A DNA stretch of 64,000 bases from Rhizobium sp. Root1220. GTDB taxonomy: Bacteria; Pseudomonadota; Alphaproteobacteria; Rhizobiales; Rhizobiaceae. Shown here one piece after another: positions 18,503-26,717 of the stretch; the stretch's first letter is position 1; the number at the start of each line of letters is the position of its first letter. The notes below the pieces were generated by a model. It saw nothing but the letters and a program-made list of their open reading frames with translations. It had not been told where the DNA came from and did not search any database. The DNA lies in contig NZ_LMDG01000023.1 in assembly GCF_001426265.1 (NCBI RefSeq), forward strand, positions 487,014-551,013, read 5' to 3'. Both the position numbers and the translations under genes were made by a program.

Positions 18503-19099
18503 TCAATGTGCAAGCAGTTTGTAGGCAATGCCGAGAGCGATCGCGACCGCGGCGAGGACGCCGGCAACCTGTCCAAGGCGCTTCTCTATGAAATGACGGA
18601 TAGGCTCGCCGTAACGACGCAGCAGCCATGCCAGGAACAGGAACCGAGCCCCACGCGCAACAATCGCGGAGATGATGAAGAAGCCGAGGTTCATGTGGAT
18701 GACGCCGGCTAGGATCGTCACGATCTTGATCGGCGGCAGATGCGCGAGACCAGAGGTCACCAGCAGCAGCAGGAGGATTTCCCACTCGTCATGAATGTAC
18801 ATGCGCATTTGCTCGAATGCATCGAGCTTGCCGTAGAATTCGAGAACCGGGCGAGCAACCGTGTCATAGGCGTAATAGCCGAGCGCCCACCCGGCAATGC
18901 CGCCAAGAACGGAGGCTATGGTGGCCACGAGCGCATAGCGATAGGCGCGTTCCGGCTTTGCGAGTGCCATCGGCAGGAAAAGAACGTCGGCGGGAACCAG
19001 AAAGACGGAGCTTTCGACGAAGGCGATAACCGCGAGCCAGACTTCCGCCGATTTACGGGCGGCAAGTGACATGGTCCAGTCGTACAGTCTGCGAAGCAT
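18503..19099 (-). CDS. DedA/YqaA-family membrane protein
   Basis: A 198-residue polytopic protein of the SNARE-associated/DedA superfamily, YqaA branch. Diagnostic segments are WLAVIAFVESSVFLVPADVLFLPMAL at residues about 21-46 and the glycine-rich VLGGIAGWALGYYAY. DedA proteins support lipid-carrier or phospholipid flipping. The role of this branch is not firmly set. The ATG at 19099 was chosen (MLRRLYDWTMSLA). It probably forms an operon with dsbB. Confidence 0.88.
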   Translation of the reverse strand: MLRRLYDWTMSLAARKSAEVWLAVIAFVESSVFLVPADVLFLPMALAKPERAYRYALVATIASVLGGIAGWALGYYAYDTVARPVLEFYGKLDAFEQMRMYIHDEWEILLLLLVTSGLAHLPPIKIVTILAGVIHMNLGFFIISAIVARGARFLFLAWLLRRYGEPIRHFIEKRLGQVAGVLAAVAIALGIAYKLLAH

Positions 19100-19223
19100 T
19101 CCGATCCTTTCATCGTGACGTGCGAGAGCTTTAAGTAGCTCGCCCCAAGCTGTAAATGCTTGCTGTGTCGTTCGTTGGGTCGAGCTTAAAAAAAACTTCG
19201 TGATCGTATTTCCGTAAACCCTG

Positions 19224-20972
19224 TCACGGCTCGACGCGCGATGGCTGTCCATGCTTCTGCCGCATGACGTTCATTTCGGTTCGTTCGCGGGCCATTTCGC
19301 TGACAGCCTGGCGCAAGACAGGGTGCTTTGCGGTAAACATATTGAAATCGCGCCGCTCCAGCACGAAGAACTGGCAGAAATCCACGGCGACGACGTCTGC
19401 GGTGCGTCGCCCGCCGCTAAGCAGCGCCATTTCGCCGAAGAAGGCACCCGGATCCAGTCGGATAGGCTCTCCCGGCACCTGCACTTCGACCGCACCGGAT
19501 GACAGAAAGTACATGCCGTCGCCGCGGTCGCCCTTGCGCATTACGCGTTCGCCCGGCAGGGCGGATTTCGGCCGGAAGAGGAGCAGCAATTCCTCCTGCG
19601 AATCCTCGTCTACCTTGGCAAACAGTGGAAAGGTTTCGATAAGCTCCTGCATCTCGAGCTGATGCTGATGCTCGCGCGCCTCGGTGACCGCCCGGATCTT
19701 TTCAAGTTCCCGGCCCAGTGCTTCGTGCCGGCGGCGACCGAAGTGATTGCCGAGCGCCGGCCATCTCGCGTGCACCTGCGTGTGCAGCACTTCGGCGCCG
19801 GCGCAGACGAGTGGATTGAGGGTGATCGAAATGATCGCCGCGCCGAGGATGATGTCCTGTCCCGCCGTCGGCAGCAATCCCAGGGAAACGCCGAGACCGG
19901 CTAGAATGAACGAGAATTCGCCGATCTGCGCCAGTCCGCCCGACACCGTCAGCGCCATGCCGATCGGATAGCGAAGCAGCACGACAATCAGGAAGGAGAT
20001 GAGGGCCTTGCCGACAATGACCACCGCCAGCGCACTGATCACGGCAATCGGTTGGCGCACCAGGATCGTGGGATCGAACAGCATGCCGACGGACACGAAG
20101 AACAGCACCGAAAAGGCGTTCTGGAGAGGGAGCGAGTCGGCAGCAGCCCGATGGCTGAGGTTGGATTCGCTCATCACGACGCCGGCGAAAAAGGCGCCGA
20201 GCGCAAACGACACGCCGAAGATTGCCGCTGAGCCGAATGCGATGCCGAGCGCGATCGCGAGGACCGTCAGCGTGAACAGTTCGCGTGAGCCCGTTCGAGC
20301 GACCAGCGTCAGCAGCCAGGGCACGACCTTCGGTCCGAGGACAATCGCCATGACCGCAAACGCGCCGACCTTCAGCAGCGTCAGCGAAATCGCCAGCGGA
20401 AGCGGCAACCCGGCGCCAAGTGCAAGGTCGGCGGGGGCGCGGCCGCCGAGCAATTCTGCAAGGGCAGGCAAAAGCACCAGCGCCAGGACCATGGCAAGGT
20501 CCTCGACGATCAGCCAGCCGACAGCCACGCGGCCACTGGCCGAATTGAGCAGGTTCCGCTCCTCCAGCGTCTTCAACAGAACAACGGTGCTCGCCACCGA
20601 CAGGCTAAGGCCGAGGACGATCCCGGCGCCCAGCCCCCAGCCCCACCAGTTTGCGAGCCCGATGCCGATCAGGGTGACTACTGCGATCCGCGCAAGCGCA
20701 CCGGGCACGGCGATGCCGCGCACGGCGAGCAGATCGGCCGTGGAAAAATGCAGGCCAACGCCGAACATCAACAGGATGACGCCCATCTCAGCCAGCTGAC
20801 TGGCGAGCTCCGCGTCGGCGACGAAGCCCGGTGTCATCGGCCCCATGGCAATGCCGGCGACCAGATAGCCGACCAGTGGCGGCAGACGCAGCCGGTCGGC
20901 AACATAGCCGAATATGGCCGCGCAAACGAAACTCACGGCTACCGTGGCAATTAGCGATACTTCCTGATGCAC
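19224..20972 (-). CDS. CPA2 cation:proton antiporter with cyclic-nucleotide-binding domain
   Basis: A 582-residue KefB/YbaL-like transporter. Residues about 1-390 form 12-13 helices with the CPA2 features LPPLVGYLVAGIAMGP, LMFGVGLHF and the double-Asp-type region LIVEDLAMVLAL. A charged helical linker (about 405-440) follows. Residues about 445-565 form a CRP-like cNMP-binding fold (RKGDRGDGMYFLSSGAVEV, GAFFGEMALLSGGRRTADVVA), including the phosphate-binding cassette with FGEMALL. The usual RCK/TrkA-N domain is absent. Ligand gating by cAMP or cGMP is inference. It is divergent from the GT39 gene across 296 bp. Confidence 0.9.
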   Translation of the reverse strand: MHQEVSLIATVAVSFVCAAIFGYVADRLRLPPLVGYLVAGIAMGPMTPGFVADAELASQLAEMGVILLMFGVGLHFSTADLLAVRGIAVPGALARIAVVTLIGIGLANWWGWGLGAGIVLGLSLSVASTVVLLKTLEERNLLNSASGRVAVGWLIVEDLAMVLALVLLPALAELLGGRAPADLALGAGLPLPLAISLTLLKVGAFAVMAIVLGPKVVPWLLTLVARTGSRELFTLTVLAIALGIAFGSAAIFGVSFALGAFFAGVVMSESNLSHRAAADSLPLQNAFSVLFFVSVGMLFDPTILVRQPIAVISALAVVIVGKALISFLIVVLLRYPIGMALTVSGGLAQIGEFSFILAGLGVSLGLLPTAGQDIILGAAIISITLNPLVCAGAEVLHTQVHARWPALGNHFGRRRHEALGRELEKIRAVTEAREHQHQLEMQELIETFPLFAKVDEDSQEELLLLFRPKSALPGERVMRKGDRGDGMYFLSSGAVEVQVPGEPIRLDPGAFFGEMALLSGGRRTADVVAVDFCQFFVLERRDFNMFTAKHPVLRQAVSEMARERTEMNVMRQKHGQPSRVEP

Positions 20973-21268
20973 GCGCGTCCCTTTTTAGCAATCGCGCCAC
21001 TTTGGCCGAAGTGCCGGAGAATTTAAACCGCTGATTTGACCTTGTGGCGTACCGGACGTCTTTGACGCAGGCCGCTTGTACGGATCTTCCGCCATGAACC
21101 CGCCGGAACCCCTTTCGCCCGGGTAACCGCGCGGTCACCTCACGGCGTATTTCAACCGGCGCAAATGCGTGTTTCACCAAATCTCATTTGAAGTGTACAG
21201 CGCGGAGCGAACGTTGCATGTTGCAGGTCGGATGAGGGCAACTCAAAGCAAGTGCATGCGGGGTAGCA

Positions 21269-22399
21269 TTGACTGAAATTACAAGTGGTTCGTACGCTCC
21301 TTCGCGGCGCGTCACACGTCTGCGTGAACTGTTGCCGGCGTTTCTGGTCGTGGCATATTTCGCCGCCAGCTTCATTGCCCGGATACTACGCGGCGGGCCG
21401 CTGGTATCCGACGAGGCCGAGCAGGTCTTCCTGTCGCACGCCTTGCAGATCGGTTACGGCGATCAGCCTCCGCTATATAATTGGCTGGTCTATGGGTTTG
21501 GCCAGCTTTTCGGCGTGTCGCTCGAAACGCTTGCGTTCGTGAAGAGCGGAACGCTTCTGCTTAGCTGCGTCTTTCTTGCAATGGCGGCGCGGGCGGCGAC
21601 GAATTCTCGCGATGCGATGTCGATTGCGGCGCTCGGCATTTTGAGCCTGCCAGCTGTGTTCCTCCTCTCGCAGAGGGACCTGACACATAGCGTGGGCGCC
21701 TTCGCTGCGGTTTCCCTGTTTCTTTATACCGTGTTCCTCTTGGTCAAGCGACCGACCGCGCTGAACTATGGGCTTGTGGGCGCTGCGGCCGGTATCGGTT
21801 TCCTGGCGAAATACAATTTTGCGATCATCCCGGTTGCCATGGTGGCAGCGCTGCTGTTGGAGCCGGGGTTGCGTCGTTTGGCGTTGAACTGGCGCATGGC
21901 CATCGCCTTGGCGGTCGGCGTGTTAATCGTCGGTCCGCACTGTTATTGGATCGTGACTCATTTCGGCGACGCCACCGGCGACACGATAAGCAAGATGAAG
22001 ACGGCCACGACCGGGCCAGTTCCCGATGCCGTCAAGGCTGCCTTTTCCCTTATTCTGTCGATTTTCAAATGCGCGGCATTGACACTCGGTCTGTTTGCGC
22101 TGGTCTACCGATCGGATCTCGTCGCGATACTCACCGCAAGCAACCAGTGGACACGACTGGTCGGACGGACGCTGGCCATAAGCCTGATGCTCGTGCTCGT
22201 CGTTATGGTCGCTGTCGACGGAACCATGGTGCGTCCCAAGTGGATATCGATATTCTTTCTGGCGCTGCCGCTGTATCTCGCCCTGAAGGTTCACGCAGCA
22301 GGGATCGAGCGTCCCCGGAACGTTGAAAGCCTCGCTTGTCTGGTCGGGGTGATCGCCTTCGTTTTCCTGGCCATCGTCTCCGTAGGCGCGGTGGTCTGA
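21269..22399 (+). CDS. GT39-family (ArnT-like) membrane glycosyltransferase, short
   Basis: A 376-residue GT-C type transferase with about nine helices. The catalytic acidic motif SDEAE sits in the first periplasmic loop, followed by GDQPPLYNWL, both typical of GT39 enzymes using polyprenyl-phosphate sugars. Family members are usually about 500 residues. This one ends right after a helix, 106 bp from tRNA-Leu, so the periplasmic C-terminal part seems missing. The start is TTG with GGGG upstream, the only start near the family N-terminus. It may be a short subfamily or a truncated gene. Confidence 0.78.
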   Translation: MTEITSGSYAPSRRVTRLRELLPAFLVVAYFAASFIARILRGGPLVSDEAEQVFLSHALQIGYGDQPPLYNWLVYGFGQLFGVSLETLAFVKSGTLLLSCVFLAMAARAATNSRDAMSIAALGILSLPAVFLLSQRDLTHSVGAFAAVSLFLYTVFLLVKRPTALNYGLVGAAAGIGFLAKYNFAIIPVAMVAALLLEPGLRRLALNWRMAIALAVGVLIVGPHCYWIVTHFGDATGDTISKMKTATTGPVPDAVKAAFSLILSIFKCAALTLGLFALVYRSDLVAILTASNQWTRLVGRTLAISLMLVLVVMVAVDGTMVRPKWISIFFLALPLYLALKVHAAGIERPRNVESLACLVGVIAFVFLAIVSVGAVV

Positions 22400-22505
22400 G
22401 GCTATTGCCTCCGAACGGTGCACCAAAGCCACCAAGGCCCGCCTTGCGGTACCGGGTGACGTTACCTATCACCGGGTCGCGCTTATCGGTCCCGTTGGGA
22501 TGCGG

Positions 22506-22590
22506 TGGTGCCCCATGCCGGAGTCGAACCAGCACTTCTTTCGAAACTCGATTTTGAGTCGAGCGCGTCTACCAATTCCGCCAATGGGGC
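22506..22590 (-). tRNA. tRNA-Leu(CAA)
   Basis: The minus strand gives a full 85-nt class II tRNA. The acceptor stem GCCCCAT/ATGGGGC is followed by the discriminator A and encoded CCA (22506-22508). The anticodon stem CTCGA/TCGAG encloses loop CTCAAAA, so the anticodon is CAA, reading UUG. A variable arm and GGTTCGACTCC T-arm are present. Confidence 0.96.
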
Positions 22591-22713
22591 AACGGATACC
22601 GACGAGGCGGGTGTCTAGCACGCGTTTGCCCGCGCGCGCAAGACGGCGGGCAAAGTTATCGGGCTGATTTGATGGAGCTTCCGGCTGCAAAAAATCGGAC
22701 GGAAGCCCGGTGT

Positions 22714-24015
22714 TTAGTGGGCAATGGCGGGTCCCGCACCCGTCAGGCCTGATTTCTTCAGCGTGATCGCAAGGACTGAGGCGAGCAGGCAGAAAGCCCC
22801 GGCGATGAAGAAGGCCGGAAGGTAGCTCGACAGTTCCGTGCGCGACAGGCCGGCGCCGTAAGCGGCGGTCGCCGCGCCCAACTGGTGGCCGGTAAAGATC
22901 CAGCCGAAAACAATGCCTGCCTTTTCGCGGCCGAAGCGGTCAGCGGCGATCTTTACGGTCGGGGGAACCGTGGCGATCCAGTCCAGGCCGTAGAAGACTG
23001 CGAAGATCGAGAGGCCGTAGAAGGTGAAATCGCTGAACGGCAAGAAGAGGAGAGAGAGACCGCGCAGGCCGTAGTACCAGAAGAGCAACCAACGATTATC
23101 GAATCGATCGGAGAGCCAGCCGGAGCCGATCGTGCCAAAGAAGTCGAAGATACCCATGACGGCGAGAACGCTGGCGGCCGCGACGGGCAGGATGCCGAAG
23201 TCGCCGCAAAGGGTGACGAAGTGGGTCTGGATCAGGCCGTTCGTGCTCAGCCCGCAGATGAAGAAGGTGGCGAACAGGATCCAGAAGGTGGAGGTCTTCG
23301 ACACGTCCCGAAGCACGGTGATCGGCGTTGCCAGCATGACAAGCAGGCCGCCGGATTGCGCCGGTGGCGGCGGCGATACGGTTTCCTCGCCAAAGGACGG
23401 CAGGTTGAGATCGGACGGGCGGTCGCGCATGAAGGCGAGCACAACGAGGGCGGCAAACAGGATCATGCCGCAGACGAAGAACACCGTGGCGCGCCAGCCA
23501 TAGCTTTCCGTCAATTGCGCCATGAACGGCAGGAAGACGAGCTGCCCGGTGGCCGAGCTTGCCGAAAGCATGCCGACGACGAGGCCGCGGTGCTTGGTGA
23601 ACCAGCGGGCCGAAACGGTTGCGGCCAGTACCATTGCCGTCAGGCCGGTGCCGAGGCCGACAACAACGCCCCAAAGGAGCAGCAACTGCCAGATCTCTGT
23701 CATGAACAACGAACCGACGAAGCCGCTGGAAATCAGTACCATGGCGAAGACGATGACCTTGCGGACGCCAAAGTAGTTCATCAAGGCAGCCGAGAAGGGT
23801 CCCATCAGGCCGAAGAGAACCAATCGTACGGCGAGAGCCGATGAAATCTGCGAGGTGTCCCAGCCAAACTCGTCCTGCAGCGGTTTGATCAGCACGCCCG
23901 GCGCCCCCATGGCGCCGGCTGTAACCAGCATGGTGAGGAAGGTCGTCGCGACGACGACCCATCCGTAGTGGATGTTGCGCCGCGCCAGCGACGAGGCAAG
24001 GACAGTGGAGACCAT
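22714..24015 (-). CDS. MFS transporter, OFA/MCT-like
   Basis: A 433-residue major facilitator protein with 12 predicted helices and a central loop near residues 205-225 rich in Pro (SPPPPAQSGG). HYGWVVVATTFLTML at the start, and the loop with GVRKVIVF after helix 2, fit the monocarboxylate/oxalate-formate-like group. The substrate is unknown. It is divergent from a TetR gene; two palindromic operators sit in the 114-bp gap, 36 and 65 bp before its start, so TetR repression is likely. Confidence 0.9.
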   Translation of the reverse strand: MVSTVLASSLARRNIHYGWVVVATTFLTMLVTAGAMGAPGVLIKPLQDEFGWDTSQISSALAVRLVLFGLMGPFSAALMNYFGVRKVIVFAMVLISSGFVGSLFMTEIWQLLLLWGVVVGLGTGLTAMVLAATVSARWFTKHRGLVVGMLSASSATGQLVFLPFMAQLTESYGWRATVFFVCGMILFAALVVLAFMRDRPSDLNLPSFGEETVSPPPPAQSGGLLVMLATPITVLRDVSKTSTFWILFATFFICGLSTNGLIQTHFVTLCGDFGILPVAAASVLAVMGIFDFFGTIGSGWLSDRFDNRWLLFWYYGLRGLSLLFLPFSDFTFYGLSIFAVFYGLDWIATVPPTVKIAADRFGREKAGIVFGWIFTGHQLGAATAAYGAGLSRTELSSYLPAFFIAGAFCLLASVLAITLKKSGLTGAGPAIAH

Positions 24016-24050
24016 TGGGTGTTCCGCGTGTTGGGGATTGCAAGAATTTA

Positions 24051-24066
24051 CATGATGGCCATCATG
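24051..24066. promoter_or_regulatory. TetR operator O1
   Basis: A perfect 16-bp palindrome, CATGATGGCCATCATG, in the gap between the divergent MFS and TetR genes. It shares its core with a second site 29 bp away. Confidence 0.7.
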
Positions 24067-24080
24067 ATTGTTGATTATTG

Positions 24081-24094
24081 ATGATGGACGTCAT
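24081..24094. promoter_or_regulatory. TetR operator O2
   Basis: ATGATGGACGTCAT is a near-perfect palindrome with one mismatched pair, and has the same ATGATGG half as O1. It lies 35 bp before the TetR start, positioned for autoregulation. Confidence 0.65.
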
Positions 24095-24129
24095 ATAAAT
24101 TGTCAAGCAGCTATTTTGCGGAGAACCGA

Positions 24130-24726
24130 ATGCGGGTTAGCAGAGAGAAATTCGCGGAAAACCGCGAGAAAATCCTGGATGTTGCCGGCGTGATGTTCCG
24201 GGAAAGCGGTTTCGATGGCGTTGGCGTTGCCGATATCATGAAGGCGGCGGGCCTGACGCATGGTGGTTTTTACGGCCACTTCCGGTCGAAGGACGATCTC
24301 GCGCTGGAGGTCAGCCGTGCGCTCATCGACAGGGTGGCGGTGCGCTGGAAAGCGGTTATCGCAAGCACCCCGGACCGGCCGCTGGACGCTTTGGTGGACC
24401 ACTATATCTCCTGGCTGGCTGTCGACGACGCCGGATGCGTGTTTGCTACTCTGTCTCAGGAGGTCAGTCGCAGCCAAGGTGCCGTTCGCGATACATTCGA
24501 CAACGGGCTCGCAACGCTTGTCGATATCCTCGCGGACATCGTGCCGGGCGAGGATAACGAGACGCGCCGCAGGAACGGCTTCACCACCCTGTCCTCGATG
24601 ATGGGGGCGGTCATCCTTGCCCGTGCGGTCAGGGATCGGACGCTGGCCGGCCGGTTTCTCTCGACGATGCGGGAGCAGCTGGGACTGAAAAAGCCGCTTA
24701 CGGACGGAAACAAATCAGGCCGTTGA
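24130..24726 (+). CDS. TetR-family transcriptional regulator
   Basis: A 198-residue repressor. The N-terminal helix-turn-helix (residues about 10-55) reads ILDVAGVMFRESGFDGVGV and MKAAGLTHGGFYGHFRSKDDL, typical of the TetR class resembling NemR/AcrR. The ligand-binding C-terminal part is unassigned. The ATG at 24130 has GGAGAA upstream; a TTG at 24100 would lie within the promoter. It is divergent from the MFS gene, and its 3' end overlaps the methyltransferase gene by 29 bp on the opposite strand. Confidence 0.92.
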   Translation: MRVSREKFAENREKILDVAGVMFRESGFDGVGVADIMKAAGLTHGGFYGHFRSKDDLALEVSRALIDRVAVRWKAVIASTPDRPLDALVDHYISWLAVDDAGCVFATLSQEVSRSQGAVRDTFDNGLATLVDILADIVPGEDNETRRRNGFTTLSSMMGAVILARAVRDRTLAGRFLSTMREQLGLKKPLTDGNKSGR

Positions 24727-25492
24727 CGTCGACGGTTTCCGAGAACGTTCCGGTCGACGACAGCGCAACGAGTTCCCGGCGCAGCGTCTGTTCGAATTCG
24801 GCTACCCTGTCGCCGAGCGCCTGGGGCGAGGTCGCGGACATGGAGAAAACGCGGCCGACGATATCATCGATATCGAGGGAGCGTTCGACAACGATGCCGA
24901 TCCGTTCGAGATTTCTGAAAGCCGACTTGAGCAGGATGTCTTCATGCGGGGTCCATTCCGGCCCCCGACGGCGCTCGCGCTCGGCATTGCGCTCCGGCGA
25001 GAAATGTTCGGCAAGCTTCCTCAGGGCCTCGTGCCAGTCCGGTGTCACGGAAACATGGCGGTCGCCGAAGAGTACGATGGAGCCGCCGGGCGCGGTAATC
25101 GCATCGAGGGCTGCAAGCGTCGCCGGACGATCCATCCAGTGGAAAGAGCGGCCCATGACGGTCATCGCCAGCGGAGCGAACTGCTGCCCAAGGTCGTAGG
25201 ACGACCCCTGGACGAAACTGGCTCTAACGCCGGCCTCGGCCGCGTTGCTGCGGGCAGCCTCCAGCATCTCCGGCTCAGGGTCCATGGCAGTGACGCTTGC
25301 CTTCGCCAGACGTGCGAAAGCAATGCCGAGCTGGCCCGGGCCGCAGCCGAGATCAAGGAGGCGATCACTGGGAACAAGCCCGGCTCTTTCGGAAACACGT
25401 TCGATCAGGGCATCCGGATAGGGAACACGGTAGTGGGCGTAATAGGCCGCAGTCGAGCGGAAGCGGCGGGCTTCGAACGGAATGGGGGTCAT
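24698..25492 (-). CDS. Class I SAM-dependent methyltransferase
   Basis: A 264-residue methyltransferase. The SAM motif I is LLDLGCGPGQLGIAFA near residue 45. The acidic end of strand 2 is TAMDPEPEMLE, and motif post-I includes GSSYDLG and FHWMDRPATL, seen in the yeast Tmt1-like/Trans-aconitate group. The substrate is unknown. Its end overlaps the TetR gene by 29 bp, and no operon partner is close upstream. Confidence 0.88.
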   Translation of the reverse strand: MTPIPFEARRFRSTAAYYAHYRVPYPDALIERVSERAGLVPSDRLLDLGCGPGQLGIAFARLAKASVTAMDPEPEMLEAARSNAAEAGVRASFVQGSSYDLGQQFAPLAMTVMGRSFHWMDRPATLAALDAITAPGGSIVLFGDRHVSVTPDWHEALRKLAEHFSPERNAERERRRGPEWTPHEDILLKSAFRNLERIGIVVERSLDIDDIVGRVFSMSATSPQALGDRVAEFEQTLRRELVALSSTGTFSETVDVNGLICFRP

Positions 25493-25555
25493 CTGACAAT
25501 ATCCTGACCGGAACGCTTATCGCCAAGCGGCAGGCGTTCCGATCCTTGGTGCGTG

Positions 25556-26536
25556 TTACTTGAACCCTTCGATCCGATGCGGAACATAGGGTTCCTCCAG
25601 AGCTGCAACGTCTTCGGGTGTGAGCTTGACGGACAGCGCGCCAACGGCATCGACCAAATGGTTTGTCTTGGAGGCGCCAATGATCGGAGCGGTAACCGCG
25701 CTTTTCTGCAGGATCCAGGCGGTAGCGATCTGGGCGCGGGAAACGCCATGCTTGCTCGCCAGCTTGCCGACGGTACCGATGATCGCCTTGTCGGCGTCCT
25801 CGGCCTGCTTATACAGCGTCTTGCCGAACTCGTCGGTTTCGCTGCGCGCCGTTTTTTCGTCCCAGTCGCGTGTCAGCCGACCGCGCGCGAGGGGGCTCCA
25901 GGGAATCACCGCGATCTTCTGGTCCTGGCACAGCGGGAGCATTTCGCGCTCCTCCTCGCGATAGAGCAGGTTGAGGTGATCCTGCATGCTGACGAAGGGC
26001 GTCCAGCCGTTGGCGCGGGAGGTGTAGAGCATCTTCGCGAACTGCCACGCATGCATCGAGGAAGCGCCGATATAGCGAGCCTTGCCTGCCTTTACGACAT
26101 CGTGAAGGGCTTCCAGCGTTTCTTCGATCGGCGTCGTGTGGTCGAAGCGGTGAATTTGGTAGAGGTCGACGTAGTCGGTGCCGAGGCGTCGAAGGCTGTG
26201 GTCGATCTCGTCGAAGATGGCTTTGCGCGAAAGGCCACCGCCGTTCGGGCCGGGGCGCATGCGGTTGAAAACCTTGGTGGCGAGCACGATGTCTTCGCGC
26301 CTGGCGAAGTCTTTCACGGCACGGCCGACAATTTCCTCCGACGAGCCGTTGGAATAGGTGTTGGCGGTGTCGAGGAAGTTGATCCCAAGGTCGAGCGCCT
26401 GCTTGATCAGGGCCCGGCTTTGTTCCTCGCCGAGCGTCCAGCTGTGGTTGCCGCGATCGGGGTCCCCGAACGTCATGCAGCCGAGGCAGATCCTTGACAC
26501 CTCCAGCCCGGTACCACCAAATTTGACGTAGTCCAT
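25556..26536 (-). CDS. Aldo/keto reductase
   Basis: A 326-residue (beta/alpha)8 NADPH-dependent oxidoreductase. The catalytic tetrad is visible: Asp and Tyr in NFLDTANTYSNGSSEEIVG, Lys in VLATKV, and His in LYQIHRFD. The C-terminal NADP site appears in PIIGASKTNHLVDAV. It resembles the AKR11/YajO-type group. The substrate is unknown. It is divergent from the acyl-CoA synthetase. Confidence 0.93.
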   Translation of the reverse strand: MDYVKFGGTGLEVSRICLGCMTFGDPDRGNHSWTLGEEQSRALIKQALDLGINFLDTANTYSNGSSEEIVGRAVKDFARREDIVLATKVFNRMRPGPNGGGLSRKAIFDEIDHSLRRLGTDYVDLYQIHRFDHTTPIEETLEALHDVVKAGKARYIGASSMHAWQFAKMLYTSRANGWTPFVSMQDHLNLLYREEEREMLPLCQDQKIAVIPWSPLARGRLTRDWDEKTARSETDEFGKTLYKQAEDADKAIIGTVGKLASKHGVSRAQIATAWILQKSAVTAPIIGASKTNHLVDAVGALSVKLTPEDVAALEEPYVPHRIEGFK

Positions 26537-26717
26537 GAGAATTGCTCCGTGACGAATAGCCTACCCGCGCGCACCCCTGATCTAGGGCGGCGATGGCGAA
26601 AATGTCAGGCCCGCGGTCGAAGAATGATATGACAGATCAGCGCAGGCTCCATCGGCGGTGCGCTTGCGTGTGCGCGGCACAAGGTGTTAGCTGCCGCAGC
26701 ATAATTGGACTTTGCCG

